Positions 1 through 9,285 of a stretch of DNA of 64,000 bases are shown here, one piece after another. The stretch comes from G963556115 sp963678205. GTDB lineage: Bacteria; Planctomycetota; SZUA-567. The position numbers and the translations under genes are program-made. Every line of letters begins with the position of its first letter. Within the stretch, counting starts at the first letter, position 1. Location: the NCBI GenBank assembly GCA_963678205.1, contig OY782760.1, positions 186,001 to 250,000 of the forward strand, read 5' to 3'. The notes under the pieces were generated by a model. It had not been told where the DNA came from and made no database searches. It saw only the letters and a program-made list of their open reading frames with translations.

Positions 1-290
1 GGGATACAAGTAAGGCAGAAGCAGGCATAGACCTTTTAACTAGTGATACTCTGGTCGCTGCGTACTCAGCATGTAGATGGAACTACCGCAAAAAGAAGAA
101 AGAGAATCGTGAGAAAGCCTTAATTTTCAACGAGCTAAATGATCGTTCAAATTGGCGAAGGCACTACGAACTTCTTCTAATGAGTGCTGAAGACTCGGGT
201 AGAAAATTATTCTATAAAAATTACGAAGTCTATGAAATGATTATCAAATATATTGGGCTACCTGAAGGTCAGGAACGTTTAAGACGCTAA
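1..290 (+). CDS. C-terminal part of an unidentified protein (cut by left edge)
   Basis: An open frame enters from the left edge (first full codon at base 3) and ends at TAA 288-290, giving about 95 residues. The segment is basic and helical, with a KKKKENREKA stretch, and ends in GLPEGQERLRR. No catalytic motif is visible in the part present. The layout LLMSAEDSGRKLF is faintly like the C-terminus of 2-phosphosulfolactate phosphatase (ComB), but the match is too weak to name it. A hairpin follows at once, so the gene ends its transcript here. Confidence 0.55.
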   Translation, partial: DTSKAEAGIDLLTSDTLVAAYSACRWNYRKKKKENREKALIFNELNDRSNWRRHYELLLMSAEDSGRKLFYKNYEVYEMIIKYIGLPEGQERLRR

Positions 291-320
291 AAATGGGACA
301 AGCAACAACTTATCCCATTT
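291..320 (+). terminator. Hairpin between convergent genes
   Basis: Arms AAATGGGACAAG and CTTATCCCATTT pair over 12 positions with one mismatch and close a CAACAA loop. The hairpin starts directly after the stop codon at 290 and lies before the convergent dehydrogenase gene, so it may serve both strands. Its T-tract is short. Confidence 0.55.
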
Positions 321-350
321 TGAAAATACTATATCCTTACTGGGTAACGG

Positions 351-1514
351 CTACATAGCCAATCTATATATTTTTACTCCATCACCAGCATTCAGTTTCT
401 TGATTGCGCCACGAGGCATCAGGCCAAAACACTGCTCTGCCATATATTCAATCTTACTCGCATCAAAGAATTCATATTCTGTAAGTCTTGTTTTAAGACC
501 AAGAGATTTATACCATTCTCTCAAAAACTCTATAGCACTTTTAATTTTCTCTTCATCTGTTCCTACTGTAATATTACACACCTTCTCAGCAAAGCGGACA
601 AAACGAGGAATATTATATTCATAAACATACTCCATCCACGCAGGAGTAAGAATAGCCAATCCCTCACCGTGGGCAACATCCCAAATAGCGCTCAGTTCAT
701 GCTCTAATCCATGACATGCCCAGTCTTGAATTCTGCCTATACCTAGACTATTATTATGAGCGATCATCCCAGTAAGCATCAATTCCGCTCTATAGTTATA
801 GTTTGATGGAGAATCAATAGCTAAAGCAGCATTTTTAATAACAGTCTGCATAGCAGCTTCGCATAACCTATCTGTAAGATCAACATAATCAGAAGAGGTA
901 AAATAACGCTCCATAATATGAGACAACATATCAGCCGAACCACACGCCGTCTGAAATGAAGGTAAAGTTGTAGTAAGCTCAGGGTTTAAAATAGCAAACC
1001 TAGGGACAACCACCTGCCCTTTTGCCGACACTTTACGTTGATTTACCTCATCAGAAAGGACTGTACCGTTACTGGACTCACTTCCTGCGGCCGCAAGCGT
1101 CAAGACAACACCTACAGGCAGAGACTTTTCAACAGGCTTCTTCTTAAGAAAAAACTCTTCCCAGATATCACAATCGTTGACACAACCAATTGCAATCGCT
1201 TTTGAACTATCAATTACAGAACCGCCGCCAACAGCTAATACAAAATCAACATTATTTTTTTTACAAAGCTCAACCCCTTCAAGTACTAATGACAGCCTTG
1301 GGTTAGGCTGAACACCACCAAGTTCAATAAAATCAACTCCAGCATTATTAAGAGAATCAACTATCCGCTGATATAGACCTGAACGTTTTATACTACCTCC
1401 ACCGTAGTGCAAAAGAACTTTTTTTGCAACATTCCTAACTTCTTGCCCAACACTATTCTCAGTTTTAGCCCCGAAAATTATTTTTGTCGGCACACAATAC
1501 GTAAAATTTTCCAT
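351..1514 (-). CDS. Iron-containing alcohol dehydrogenase (BdhA/YqhD-like), copy 1
   Basis: A group III alcohol dehydrogenase that would interconvert an alcohol and an aldehyde using NAD(P)H, in the cytosol. The N-terminal Rossmann half holds GGGSVIDSSKAIA (nucleotide binding). The metal half holds DMLSHIMERYF and CHGLEHELSAIWDVAHGEG, giving the Asp/His/His/His iron ligands. ATG 1514 is chosen because GGAG precedes it by a proper distance; an in-frame extension upstream reads MLWHTIVYG and has no Shine-Dalgarno site. The 387-residue length is normal for the family. It lies directly downstream of a paralogue of the same length on the same strand, probably a tandem duplication. The substrate (butanal-type aldehyde) is inferred from family only. 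Confidence 0.92.
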   Translation of the reverse strand: MENFTYCVPTKIIFGAKTENSVGQEVRNVAKKVLLHYGGGSIKRSGLYQRIVDSLNNAGVDFIELGGVQPNPRLSLVLEGVELCKKNNVDFVLAVGGGSVIDSSKAIAIGCVNDCDIWEEFFLKKKPVEKSLPVGVVLTLAAAGSESSNGTVLSDEVNQRKVSAKGQVVVPRFAILNPELTTTLPSFQTACGSADMLSHIMERYFTSSDYVDLTDRLCEAAMQTVIKNAALAIDSPSNYNYRAELMLTGMIAHNNSLGIGRIQDWACHGLEHELSAIWDVAHGEGLAILTPAWMEYVYEYNIPRFVRFAEKVCNITVGTDEEKIKSAIEFLREWYKSLGLKTRLTEYEFFDASKIEYMAEQCFGLMPRGAIKKLNAGDGVKIYRLAM

Positions 1515-1608
1515 TCTACTCTCCAGATAACTCAGCGTACGTTTCACCCCATAAACGATAGTATGCCAAAGCAATCTCTGGCAAACTAAAATTTATTTAA
1601 GAATCAAT

Positions 1609-2772
1609 TTATAATGCAAGATTCAGAATACTCAAAGCGTCCTCAATTGTAAACTTCTTAATACCGCCCCATATCCCTTCATCAATTACACCTTTTGCCA
1701 TTGTTTGAACTTCTTTTTTATCAAAAAAATCATAATCTGTCAATTTTGTTTTGAGACCTATCTTAGTATACCATTCTTTGAGTGCAGCAATTGCAGCATC
1801 AATCTTCTCTTCATCACTCCCCTCAGTGATACCCCACACCTTTTCAGCATATCTTACAAAACGAGGTATATTGACTGTAGAACAATGCTTAATCCAAGCA
1901 GGGAAGATAATAGCAAGCCCTTCTCCGTGAGCAACATCATATATTGCACTCAACTGGTGCTCAAGTCCATGGCTGAACCAATCCTGAACACGCCCAATTC
2001 CAAGACTGTTATTATGTGCAATAGTACCACACAACATAATCTCTGCTCTATAATCATAATTATCAGGATTCTCTAAAACTAACAAGGTATTATCAATAAT
2101 ACACTTCATGGTTGCTTCACACATTCTATCAGTCAAATCAACATGCTCTGTATTTGTAAAGTATCTTTCCATGATATGAGCCATCATATCCGATGCACCA
2201 CACGCTGTCTGAAAATCAGGTAACGTCTTTGTTAACTCGGGATTCAAGATAGAAAATTTCGGTAATACTGCCGGACCTCTAGCAGGCATTTTCTGCTTAG
2301 TTTCTTCGTTAGATACTACTGTTCCACCACTACATTCACTCCCAGCCGCCGGTATAGTCAACACAACACCAACTGGTAGCGATTTTTCGACAAGCACATG
2401 GTTTACATAAAATTCATCCCACACATCCTTATCGCTCACAGCACCAAATGCAATAGCTTTGGCACTATCTATTACAGAACCACCACCAACAGCAAGAATC
2501 AAATCTATACCTTCATTCTTACAAATATCAATTCCCTTACGAACAAGTGCCAACTTTGGATTTGGCTCTACTCCTGAAAGTTCAAAAACTTCAAGGCCTG
2601 CATCCTTGAGCGATGCCATTACCCTATCATATAGTCCATAGCGCTTAATACTTCCTCCGCCATAATGGAGTAGGACTTTCTTACCGTACTTCCTTGCCTC
2701 TGAGCCTGCTTGAGACTCGGTGTCCTTACCAAAAATAACCTTTACCGGTAAATAATACTCAAAATTTTCCAT
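1609..2772 (-). CDS. Iron-containing alcohol dehydrogenase (BdhA/YqhD-like), copy 2
   Basis: Paralogue of the gene downstream, also 387 residues, with the same motif order: GGGSVIDSAKAIA, then DMMAHIMERYF and SHGLEHQLSAIYDVAHGEG for iron binding. ATG 2772 is chosen because AGGAGGG precedes it; the longer reading begins MNFQLYQEGI and lacks a ribosome site. It is the upstream member of the pair, with about 95 bases between the genes, so they are probably co-transcribed. Coding sequence has drifted well apart from copy 1 while motif blocks are kept, so the duplication is not recent. It likely reduces fermentation aldehydes; substrate unknown. Confidence 0.92.
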   Translation of the reverse strand: MENFEYYLPVKVIFGKDTESQAGSEARKYGKKVLLHYGGGSIKRYGLYDRVMASLKDAGLEVFELSGVEPNPKLALVRKGIDICKNEGIDLILAVGGGSVIDSAKAIAFGAVSDKDVWDEFYVNHVLVEKSLPVGVVLTIPAAGSECSGGTVVSNEETKQKMPARGPAVLPKFSILNPELTKTLPDFQTACGASDMMAHIMERYFTNTEHVDLTDRMCEATMKCIIDNTLLVLENPDNYDYRAEIMLCGTIAHNNSLGIGRVQDWFSHGLEHQLSAIYDVAHGEGLAIIFPAWIKHCSTVNIPRFVRYAEKVWGITEGSDEEKIDAAIAALKEWYTKIGLKTKLTDYDFFDKKEVQTMAKGVIDEGIWGGIKKFTIEDALSILNLAL

Positions 2773-2960
2773 TATTCCCTCCTGATATAATTGGAAATTC
2801 AAAATTTCTTAGGTACAACTTAGCATTGAATTCATCGTATTGCCCAAGCATCTAATTTCTAACATCATAAAAGGATAGCATAATCTCAAGAATTTTTCAA
2901 GGGAGAGCAGATGATCCTTGCTCAAATCCTATAAATTTGCCATTATTATCCGTCCGCTAC

Positions 2961-2989
2961 TTGACACTTTAGATATTAAGTGATATCCT
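2961..2989 (+). promoter_or_regulatory. Promoter of the lysS operon
   Basis: TTGACA (2961-2966), a 17-base spacer and TATCCT (2984-2989, 4 of 6 to consensus). It lies about 50 bases before the lysS start and points the right way. Confidence 0.6.
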
Positions 2990-3036
2990 ATTATCATTAT
3001 GATTTATAATAATTTTTGAAAAAATAGGAGCATAAA

Positions 3037-4563
3037 TTGGCAAAAGATAAGATAAGACAGGAAAGAATCGAAAAACTGAATAAGCTCAAGGAATCTGGCA
3101 TAGATCCATTCGGTTCAAAAGTTGATATTACAGGCAATATAGCACACGTTCGCAGTCTATGCCCTGAAGGCGAAGTTGATGTCGAGGTCGCTCCTATTGT
3201 TACAATAGCTGGTAGAGCTGTTGCAGTACGTAATATGGGGAAAAGTGTATGGATTGATATTAGTGATAGATCTGGTAAAGTTCAGATCAATATTCTACAA
3301 AAAAGGGTAGAAAATTTTGACCAGACAAAACTCCTAGATATTGGTGATTTTTTAGAAGTCACCGGTTCAATTATGAAGAGCAGACGCGGAGAAATTACTA
3401 TTTTCTCGAGCTCATTCAGGTTTATATGTAAGAGTCTTGAGCCACTCCCAGCAAAATTCAAAGGCTTGAAAGATGTTGAAATTCGTTACCGCAGACGCTA
3501 TCTTGATCTAGCTGCAAGCGATGAAGCAAGAGATAACTTTATTAAACGCAGCAAAATTATTTCATATGTAAGGCAGTTCCTAGACAATAAAGATTTCCTT
3601 GAAGTAGAGACACCAATGCTTCAGAGTATCTACGGTGGTGCAGCTGCACGGCCATTCGTTACTCACCATAATGCTCTTGATGTTGATCTGTTTATGCGTA
3701 TTTCTCCAGAGACTTATCTCAAGCGACTACTTGTTGGTGGCATGGATAGAGTATACGAAATTAATAGAAGCTTCCGCAATGAAGGTATTGATACTTCTCA
3801 TAACCCTGAGTTTACAATGATTGAGATTTATCAAGCCTACGCTGACTTCAATGACATGATGGATCTTACAGAGGCATTGGTTAGCTCTTGCGCAGAAACA
3901 ATACTTGGCACGACCCAAATCACTTACGGCAATCATGAGATAGACTTCAAAGCACCATGGCCAAGAAAACGTATGAGCGAGCTTATTAAAGAATACGCCG
4001 GGGTTGACAGTGATGACGAAGAAGCAATGCGCCAGCGCCTGATGAAAGCAGGCTTCAAAAAAGAAGATACAGATAAACTTCCTAAAGGGAAGCTAATGGC
4101 TAAAATCATGGATGAAATAGTTGAAGGACAGTTAATTCAACCAACATTTGTCACTCACTACCCAGCAATTCTAAACCCATTATGCAAGAGAAATGCTGAA
4201 GACCCCGAATTTACAGATAGATTTGAAGTAATCGTTGCTGGTATGGAACTTGGTAACGCTTTCTCTGAACTCAACGATCCTATCGACCAGCTAGCCCGTT
4301 TTGAAGAACAGGTAACCCCTGCTGAAGAAGAAGGATATTGTAACGCAATTGATTATGACTATGTATCAGCGCTTGAAGTAGGTATGCCTCCTGCTGGTGG
4401 GCTAGGTATAGGTATTGATAGACTTGTAATGTTACTTACAGGCAATACCAGCATTCGAGAGGTTGTTCTATTCCCAACAATGAAACCACGAACTGCCGCT
4501 GAGCAGCAAGCTCTTGATGAAGCAGAGGAAGAAGCTGAGGATTCTGACAATACTAAGGAGTAA
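3037..4563 (+). CDS. lysS: Lysyl-tRNA synthetase, class II
   Basis: Charges tRNA-Lys with lysine using ATP. The N-terminal OB fold (about residues 50-150) binds the anticodon. Class II motif 1 lies in NKDFLEVETPML, motif 2 in FRNEGIDTSHNPEFTMIE, and motif 3 in GLGIGIDRLVML near the end. The length of 508 is typical. The start is TTG at 3037: AGGAG lies six bases upstream and no ATG fits better. An acidic tail (EEEAEDSDNTKE) extends past motif 3. The next gene begins three bases after the stop, so the two are co-transcribed. Confidence 0.97.
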   Translation: MAKDKIRQERIEKLNKLKESGIDPFGSKVDITGNIAHVRSLCPEGEVDVEVAPIVTIAGRAVAVRNMGKSVWIDISDRSGKVQINILQKRVENFDQTKLLDIGDFLEVTGSIMKSRRGEITIFSSSFRFICKSLEPLPAKFKGLKDVEIRYRRRYLDLAASDEARDNFIKRSKIISYVRQFLDNKDFLEVETPMLQSIYGGAAARPFVTHHNALDVDLFMRISPETYLKRLLVGGMDRVYEINRSFRNEGIDTSHNPEFTMIEIYQAYADFNDMMDLTEALVSSCAETILGTTQITYGNHEIDFKAPWPRKRMSELIKEYAGVDSDDEEAMRQRLMKAGFKKEDTDKLPKGKLMAKIMDEIVEGQLIQPTFVTHYPAILNPLCKRNAEDPEFTDRFEVIVAGMELGNAFSELNDPIDQLARFEEQVTPAEEEGYCNAIDYDYVSALEVGMPPAGGLGIGIDRLVMLLTGNTSIREVVLFPTMKPRTAAEQQALDEAEEEAEDSDNTKE

Positions 4564-4566
4564 TAC

Positions 4567-4914
4567 ATGAGTGTAAACCAGAATGAGATTGACGCGTTAC
4601 TTAATAGTGAAGCAGATCCAGAAGATGCTAGCAACAACAACTCTTCTGTAAATGATATTGTCGCTCAAACCCTCGAAACAGAGGCAGTAGCAAGTGAAAA
4701 AATCGGCAAGACAAGCACTCCACCAAAGGTTGCGTCTAAGGTAAAGCCTGCGTCAATTGACATTTCAAATTTATCATGTAGTGACTCGCTTGAACAAATT
4801 AGAGCAGCTCAAAAAATCCTGTTTGAGGTATTCAGTAACATACCTGACAAAAAAGAACGCGCTCGCTTACTAAACTGGGCAACTGATGCTTTTATTAAAT
4901 CCAAGTTCTTTTAA
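4567..4914 (+). CDS. Small protein with FliM-like N-terminal motif, lysS operon
   Basis: A 115-residue protein of unknown function. Residues 3-13 (VNQNEIDALLN) closely resemble the N-terminal CheY-binding peptide of FliM/FliN proteins (LSQxEIDALL). A low-complexity acidic to Ser/Thr/Pro/Lys linker follows (about 15-70). A compact helical C-terminal domain (about 75-115) includes CSDSLEQIRAAQKILFEVF and KKERARLLNWATDAFIKSKFF. It has no signal peptide or membrane segment. It sits three bases behind lysS and before a strong terminator, so it is expressed with lysS. The FliM resemblance is seen directly; any signalling role is inference. Confidence 0.75.
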   Translation: MSVNQNEIDALLNSEADPEDASNNNSSVNDIVAQTLETEAVASEKIGKTSTPPKVASKVKPASIDISNLSCSDSLEQIRAAQKILFEVFSNIPDKKERARLLNWATDAFIKSKFF

Positions 4915-4919
4915 TTTTA

Positions 4920-4951
4920 TTGCACTCTAATTTTAGAGTGCAACATTTTTT
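4920..4951 (+). terminator. Rho-independent terminator of lysS operon
   Basis: Inverted repeat TTGCACTCTA / TAGAGTGCAA with an ATTT-type loop, followed by CATTTTTT. It starts a few bases after the stop at 4914 and separates lysS from hemB. Confidence 0.85.
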
Positions 4952-4966
4952 GAAAAGGAAATTTAA

Positions 4967-5947
4967 ATGAGCTTTCCACGAAGAAGAATGAGGCGTTTAC
5001 GCGCAAACAATTCTATCCGCTGTCTGCTAAAAGAAACAACACTTGCAACAAATGATTTTATAATGCCATTATTTTTAGTAGAAGGTAAAGGAGTAAAAGA
5101 AAAAATTTCGGCAATGCCTGGACAATACCAATACTCGGTTGACATGCTGGAAAGTATTATCCATGAGATAATCAGCCTTAGTGTAAAGGCTGTACTTCTT
5201 TTTGGCAGCACCTCTCATAAAGACTCTGCAGGCAGTAGTGCCTGGGACAAATCAGGAGTTACCCAAAGAGGTATCAAAAAAATCAAAGAAATTGCCCCAG
5301 AGCTCATAGTCATAACTGACCTCTGCCTATGTGCATATACTGAACATGGTCACTGCGGAGTAATAAAGAACAATTGCATTGACAATGATGAAAGTCTGGA
5401 AAATCTCTGCAAGGTGGCTATCTCTCACGCTGAAGCAGGAGCAGATTTTGTTGCACCTTCTGACATGATGGATGGTAGAGTAATTGCAATTCGTGATGCA
5501 CTTGATGATGAAGATTTTTTACAGACAGGTATTATTGCATACAGCACAAAATTCGCTTCGGCGTTTTATGGCCCATTTAGAGAAGCTGCTGACAGCGCCC
5601 CCCAATTTGGTGACCGCAAGAGTTACCAGATGCAACCAGGAAATGCCAGAGAAGCCTTACAGGAAAGCTTGCTTGATGAAGCCGAATGTGCAGATATGTT
5701 GATGGTCAAACCGGCACTTGCATATATGGATATTATCAAAGAAATTAGAGAAAACAGCCTACTTCCAATCGTATGCTATAATGTAAGTGGCGAATATTCA
5801 ATGGTCAAAGCTGCTGCAGAAAAAGGCTGGATCGACGAAAAAAGCATAGTTTTAGAATCGTTACTTGGCATGAAGAGAGCTGGTGCTGACCTGATCATTA
5901 CTTATCATGCGCTTGATGCAGCACGCTGGCTAAAGGAAGATGAGTAA
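4967..5947 (+). CDS. hemB: Delta-aminolevulinic acid dehydratase (porphobilinogen synthase)
   Basis: Condenses two 5-aminolevulinate molecules to porphobilinogen in tetrapyrrole synthesis. The Schiff-base lysines lie in YSTKFASAFYGPFR and MLMVKPALAYMD. The zinc site is the Cys-rich type: LCLCAYTEHGHCG gives Cys120, Cys122 and Cys130, so the enzyme is the zinc-dependent form rather than the Asp-rich magnesium form. The length of 326 is usual. The start has AAGGAA upstream. The stop is three bases from the next start, so it forms an operon with ispE. No other heme gene lies in the window. Confidence 0.96.
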   Translation: MSFPRRRMRRLRANNSIRCLLKETTLATNDFIMPLFLVEGKGVKEKISAMPGQYQYSVDMLESIIHEIISLSVKAVLLFGSTSHKDSAGSSAWDKSGVTQRGIKKIKEIAPELIVITDLCLCAYTEHGHCGVIKNNCIDNDESLENLCKVAISHAEAGADFVAPSDMMDGRVIAIRDALDDEDFLQTGIIAYSTKFASAFYGPFREAADSAPQFGDRKSYQMQPGNAREALQESLLDEAECADMLMVKPALAYMDIIKEIRENSLLPIVCYNVSGEYSMVKAAAEKGWIDEKSIVLESLLGMKRAGADLIITYHALDAARWLKEDE

Positions 5948-5950
5948 CAG

Positions 5951-6775
5951 ATGGAGACACTCAGCATTAAATCTCCTGCAAAAGTAAATCTTTTTCTGGA
6001 AATAGTTGGAAAACGTGAAGACGGATTTCACAATTTGGAATCAATTTTCCAAACTATTCCACTTTATGACACACTATCTCTAACTCCTGAGGCTGATTTT
6101 ACTCTTGAAGCCGACAACCCAGATGTTCCTACCGACAATAGCAACTTGATCTTAAAAGCAGCAAAACGACTACAGGAAATTTCAGGAAAAGATGGAGGGG
6201 CACACTTTAAACTAATCAAGAAAATACCAAGTGCAGGAGGTCTAGGTGGTGGGTCCAGCAATGCGGCAGCGGCTCTTATATTACTCAATAAGCTTTGGAA
6301 TCTTAAAATAAGTAAAAAAGAACTTGCGGCAATTGGTAGTGAGATAGGCTCAGATATTCCTTTTTTTATATTCGGTGGCGTCTGCTTATGTGAAGGCAGA
6401 GGCGAGCGTATAACCCCTTTAAATAGTGTCAAACCAATCCCACTCAATATTATTGCTCCACCTTGGGGGATTTCAACGCCAATAGCCTTTAAAAATCTTG
6501 ATGAAAACCTTTTTAACAAAGTTAAAATTCAAGATTTTATAAAAAAAATTGAAGATAAAAATCGGACGTTGCTAGAAATCTACTCCGCGAGTTTTAATCA
6601 CTTTGAACAAACTGTTTTCAAGATTGAACCACGCCAAAAAGCACTTCATAAAATTCTAACCGACAATCATGTCATGTCTCGAATGAGTGGAAGTGGTTCG
6701 TCTGTATGGGCTATTAAGGAATCACAAATAAATCTATACAGTATTATCCCTTCTGATTGTAGTGTTATACAGTAA
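5951..6775 (+). CDS. ispE: 4-diphosphocytidyl-2-C-methyl-D-erythritol kinase
   Basis: GHMP-family kinase of the non-mevalonate (MEP) isoprenoid pathway; phosphorylates CDP-methylerythritol with ATP. The N-terminus SPAKVNLFLEIVGKREDGFH is the substrate-binding signature, and IPSAGGLGGGSSNAAAAL (about residues 90-108) is the GHMP ATP-binding loop. The C-terminal MSRMSGSGSSVWAI is motif 3. The 274-residue length is slightly short but complete. The start lies three bases after hemB, and its ribosome site (GGAAGATGAG) lies inside the hemB end, which implies translational coupling. Confidence 0.95.
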   Translation: METLSIKSPAKVNLFLEIVGKREDGFHNLESIFQTIPLYDTLSLTPEADFTLEADNPDVPTDNSNLILKAAKRLQEISGKDGGAHFKLIKKIPSAGGLGGGSSNAAAALILLNKLWNLKISKKELAAIGSEIGSDIPFFIFGGVCLCEGRGERITPLNSVKPIPLNIIAPPWGISTPIAFKNLDENLFNKVKIQDFIKKIEDKNRTLLEIYSASFNHFEQTVFKIEPRQKALHKILTDNHVMSRMSGSGSSVWAIKESQINLYSIIPSDCSVIQ

Positions 6776-6874
6776 TAGTTATAATATTTTGATATATGTT
6801 TTCCTTGCTGATATTCTGCTTATTTGTTAGAATCACTATGTAATAAATTTATAACTCCAGCAAAGTGAGATACC

Positions 6875-7957
6875 ATGATTACAAACTTCCTCAATACCGA
6901 CACAAAGACAACTCCTTCAAGTTTAGGAAAAGCTCCTGGTGAATTAATTGATTATGATATCAACGACACTTTAGAAGCAAAAATTTATCACTCATATTAT
7001 ACCAAAGAAGTTTATTATAGAGCACAAATTGACTCACTGGACAATATTAATGCACTCAAAAAAAAAGATACCATTAACTGGATACAGGTAATCGGATATG
7101 ATATCAATATAATTGAATCCATCGGTAACCAGCTGAATATTCACCCACTTGTTTTAGAGGATATCAATGAAAGAAGTGAGCGTCCTAAAATACAATCAAC
7201 TGATAACTACTGTTTTATTACCTTGAATTCATATATTTATAGTGAAGAAAAAAATAAAGTAATACAGACCCGTTTCAGCTTACTACTTTTTAAAGACCTT
7301 CTGATTACTTTCCATGACTGGGAATCAAAATTTATCCCCCCTATCCTTAATAGACTGGAACAAGGCCTTGGACAAATACGTAAAAACGGTACAGATTATC
7401 TCGCTTATATCATGCTTGATGGCATTGTTGACCAGTTATTTCTTACTTTTCAAGTAATCGGTGAAAAACTTGATGATATCGAACTCGACCTCTCAAATAG
7501 AGAACAAGACAACCTACTATCATCTATCCACAGAATAAAACATCAACTGATTTTGATGCGCCGCGGTATATGGCCTCTTAGGGAACTATTTAGTTCTCTA
7601 CTCAGAGATGGTGATGAACACCATCATTTTACCAGTCAATGCACACCATTCCTTAAAGATTTATATGATCACTATTTACAAGCAGCTGAAATTAGCGAGT
7701 CTCTCAGAGAAGAGACAATAAGTTTAATAGACCTTTACTTGAACAGCATTGCCAATAATCTAAACCAAGTAATGAAAATTCTAAGCATTATTGGTACAAT
7801 TTTTCTACCACTTACCTTTATCACCAGCCTTTATGGCATGAACTTTAAAGACATGCCCGAACTAAACTCACCATATGGCTACCCAGTTGTCATAGGAATA
7901 ATGCTTTCTATTGCTATAGTAATGTTGTTCGTTTTCAAAAAAAAGAAGTGGCTATAA
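6875..7957 (+). CDS. corA: CorA-type magnesium/cobalt transporter
   Basis: Inner-membrane divalent cation channel. Residues 1 to about 290 form the soluble funnel with long helices. Two C-terminal membrane segments follow: ILSIIGTIFLPLTFITSLY and the stretch after about 335. The signature YGMNF stands at 320-324 at the end of TM1, and the basic tail KKKKW matches family members. The length of 360 is normal. It has its own spacer upstream (about 100 bases), so it is probably a separate unit. Selectivity (Mg, Co or Zn efflux) cannot be read from sequence. Confidence 0.94.
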   Translation: MITNFLNTDTKTTPSSLGKAPGELIDYDINDTLEAKIYHSYYTKEVYYRAQIDSLDNINALKKKDTINWIQVIGYDINIIESIGNQLNIHPLVLEDINERSERPKIQSTDNYCFITLNSYIYSEEKNKVIQTRFSLLLFKDLLITFHDWESKFIPPILNRLEQGLGQIRKNGTDYLAYIMLDGIVDQLFLTFQVIGEKLDDIELDLSNREQDNLLSSIHRIKHQLILMRRGIWPLRELFSSLLRDGDEHHHFTSQCTPFLKDLYDHYLQAAEISESLREETISLIDLYLNSIANNLNQVMKILSIIGTIFLPLTFITSLYGMNFKDMPELNSPYGYPVVIGIMLSIAIVMLFVFKKKKWL

Positions 7958-7996
7958 GTAACATATCCACTTCATAATGCCTACTATTATAAAGAT

Positions 7997-8455
7997 TCAC
8001 AAAATACTTTTTAAAACAATGCCATTAGCAGTCTTCCAGCCATTATGGGTATAAAACTTAATAGCTGAAGTATTATCAATATCTGCCCATAGTTGTAACC
8101 GCTTAGCTCCAATCTCATCAGCCCATGCCCGAAGCTCCAGAAGTAACCCTCTCCCAATTCCTTTTCCACGATATTCAGACGAGACAATCACATCCTCTAC
8201 CCATATAGACTTCCCTCCCATTGCTGTTGAGAGAACAACCTGCCCTGAGCACATCCCTACAACTTTACTATTATGTTCAACTACCATTACGCATACACGG
8301 TCTTCAGAGGTTCCCAGCAATAATTCAAGACCAAGACGATGCTTGACTGCATCAAAAGCAAAGTCTTCTTCAAGTGCAGTCAACTCTTTCAATAAATTTA
8401 TTAAAGAACTAATATCTCCATTTTTTGCACGCCTATATTTATACATGACATTCAT
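7997..8455 (-). CDS. GNAT-family N-acetyltransferase
   Basis: A 152-residue acetyl-CoA-dependent transferase. The acetyl-CoA pyrophosphate loop is RGKGIG (residues 96-101). It is preceded by the beta-4 strand IWVEDVIVSSEY and followed by NTSAIKFYTHNGW, the usual motif B. ATG 8455 or the ATG three codons later (MYKYRR) could both start; neither has a strong ribosome site. It converges with corA. The substrate is unknown and the family is too broad to guess. Confidence 0.85.
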   Translation of the reverse strand: MNVMYKYRRAKNGDISSLINLLKELTALEEDFAFDAVKHRLGLELLLGTSEDRVCVMVVEHNSKVVGMCSGQVVLSTAMGGKSIWVEDVIVSSEYRGKGIGRGLLLELRAWADEIGAKRLQLWADIDNTSAIKFYTHNGWKTANGIVLKSIL

Positions 8456-8549
8456 TCTTATAGTGGCTTAACAAATTAAAACCCAAACAAACAACCCTAA
8501 GACAACTCGATTAATATTTTTTAGCAATCAAAATAGATATAAACAATAA

Positions 8550-8639
8550 GAAGTTTCTGCAAATAAGTAAACCAGCCTGGCTTGGAAGTTTTGACAACTT
8601 AGTCAAAACATTGGCTAACCACAAACCAGCAGAAACTTC
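8550..8639. repeat. Nested inverted repeat / candidate structured RNA
   Basis: Outer arms GAAGTTTCTGC (8550-8560) and GCAGAAACTTC (8629-8639) are perfectly complementary. Inside, AGCC (8574-8577) can pair with GGCT (8613-8616). A perfect apical hairpin GTTTTGAC / GTCAAAAC (8588-8595 / 8602-8609) has an AACTTA loop. The nesting of three helices in otherwise featureless AT-rich DNA is the evidence. It could be a small RNA, a 5' or 3' UTR element or a mobile-element remnant. Confidence 0.5.
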
Positions 8640-9258
8640 AACGTGTGAAAATTATAATTTTTATTACCAACCACCTGCAAACACACCACTAAACCAATTA
8701 ATAATTTTATATATAAAAACCAATTTCTTATGTTATCTCATATTACACGCAACAATCACCTTCTATTATTTAAATACTGACGCATTTTAATATTAATTGG
8801 CAGAATTATTATTTAATTAAATTTTAATACTCAAACACCATTCCAGACTGATTATTTCACTGCTGTTTTATTAAATAAATTATTAAAAATATTATAAAAC
8901 AGATTCTTTATTGTAAGGTACTTATAATTAATCAGATCAATATTTCTTGTATACTACTAATCAACACAACAAAATTGTCACTACCCTCAATATTGAAACA
9001 TTTAAACACTAAATTGTAGTAAACCAAACAATTAACTATTAAAAATATGTCTATTTCCAATATAATAATTTTATTTAAAGTAAAAGACTATATTCAGAAT
9101 TATCATAAATTGCATATATAGTAATATTAAAAAAAACACTTAAATCTATAATTATTTACATTAAAACTTAAGCCCTTCATTAATAAATTTACAACTTCTC
9201 AACTATTGCTTAAAACTGTTTTAGCACATAACAATTTTCCTCTAGAAAAATCCTCGCT

Positions 9259-9285
9259 AAATTATATCATAAAAGGATATAATTT
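9259..9285. promoter_or_regulatory. Inverted repeat upstream of pseudopilin gene
   Basis: Perfect 10-base arms AAATTATATC (9259-9268) and GATATAATTT (9276-9285) flank a 7-base spacer, 38 bases before the start codon. The right arm contains TATAAT, so it may be a -10 box, an operator, or both. Confidence 0.35.

Noticed and set aside
1407..2641. Plus-strand frames of 60 to 123 codons opposite the two dehydrogenases
   Set aside because: Shadows of strongly conserved genes on the minus strand, with no motifs of their own.
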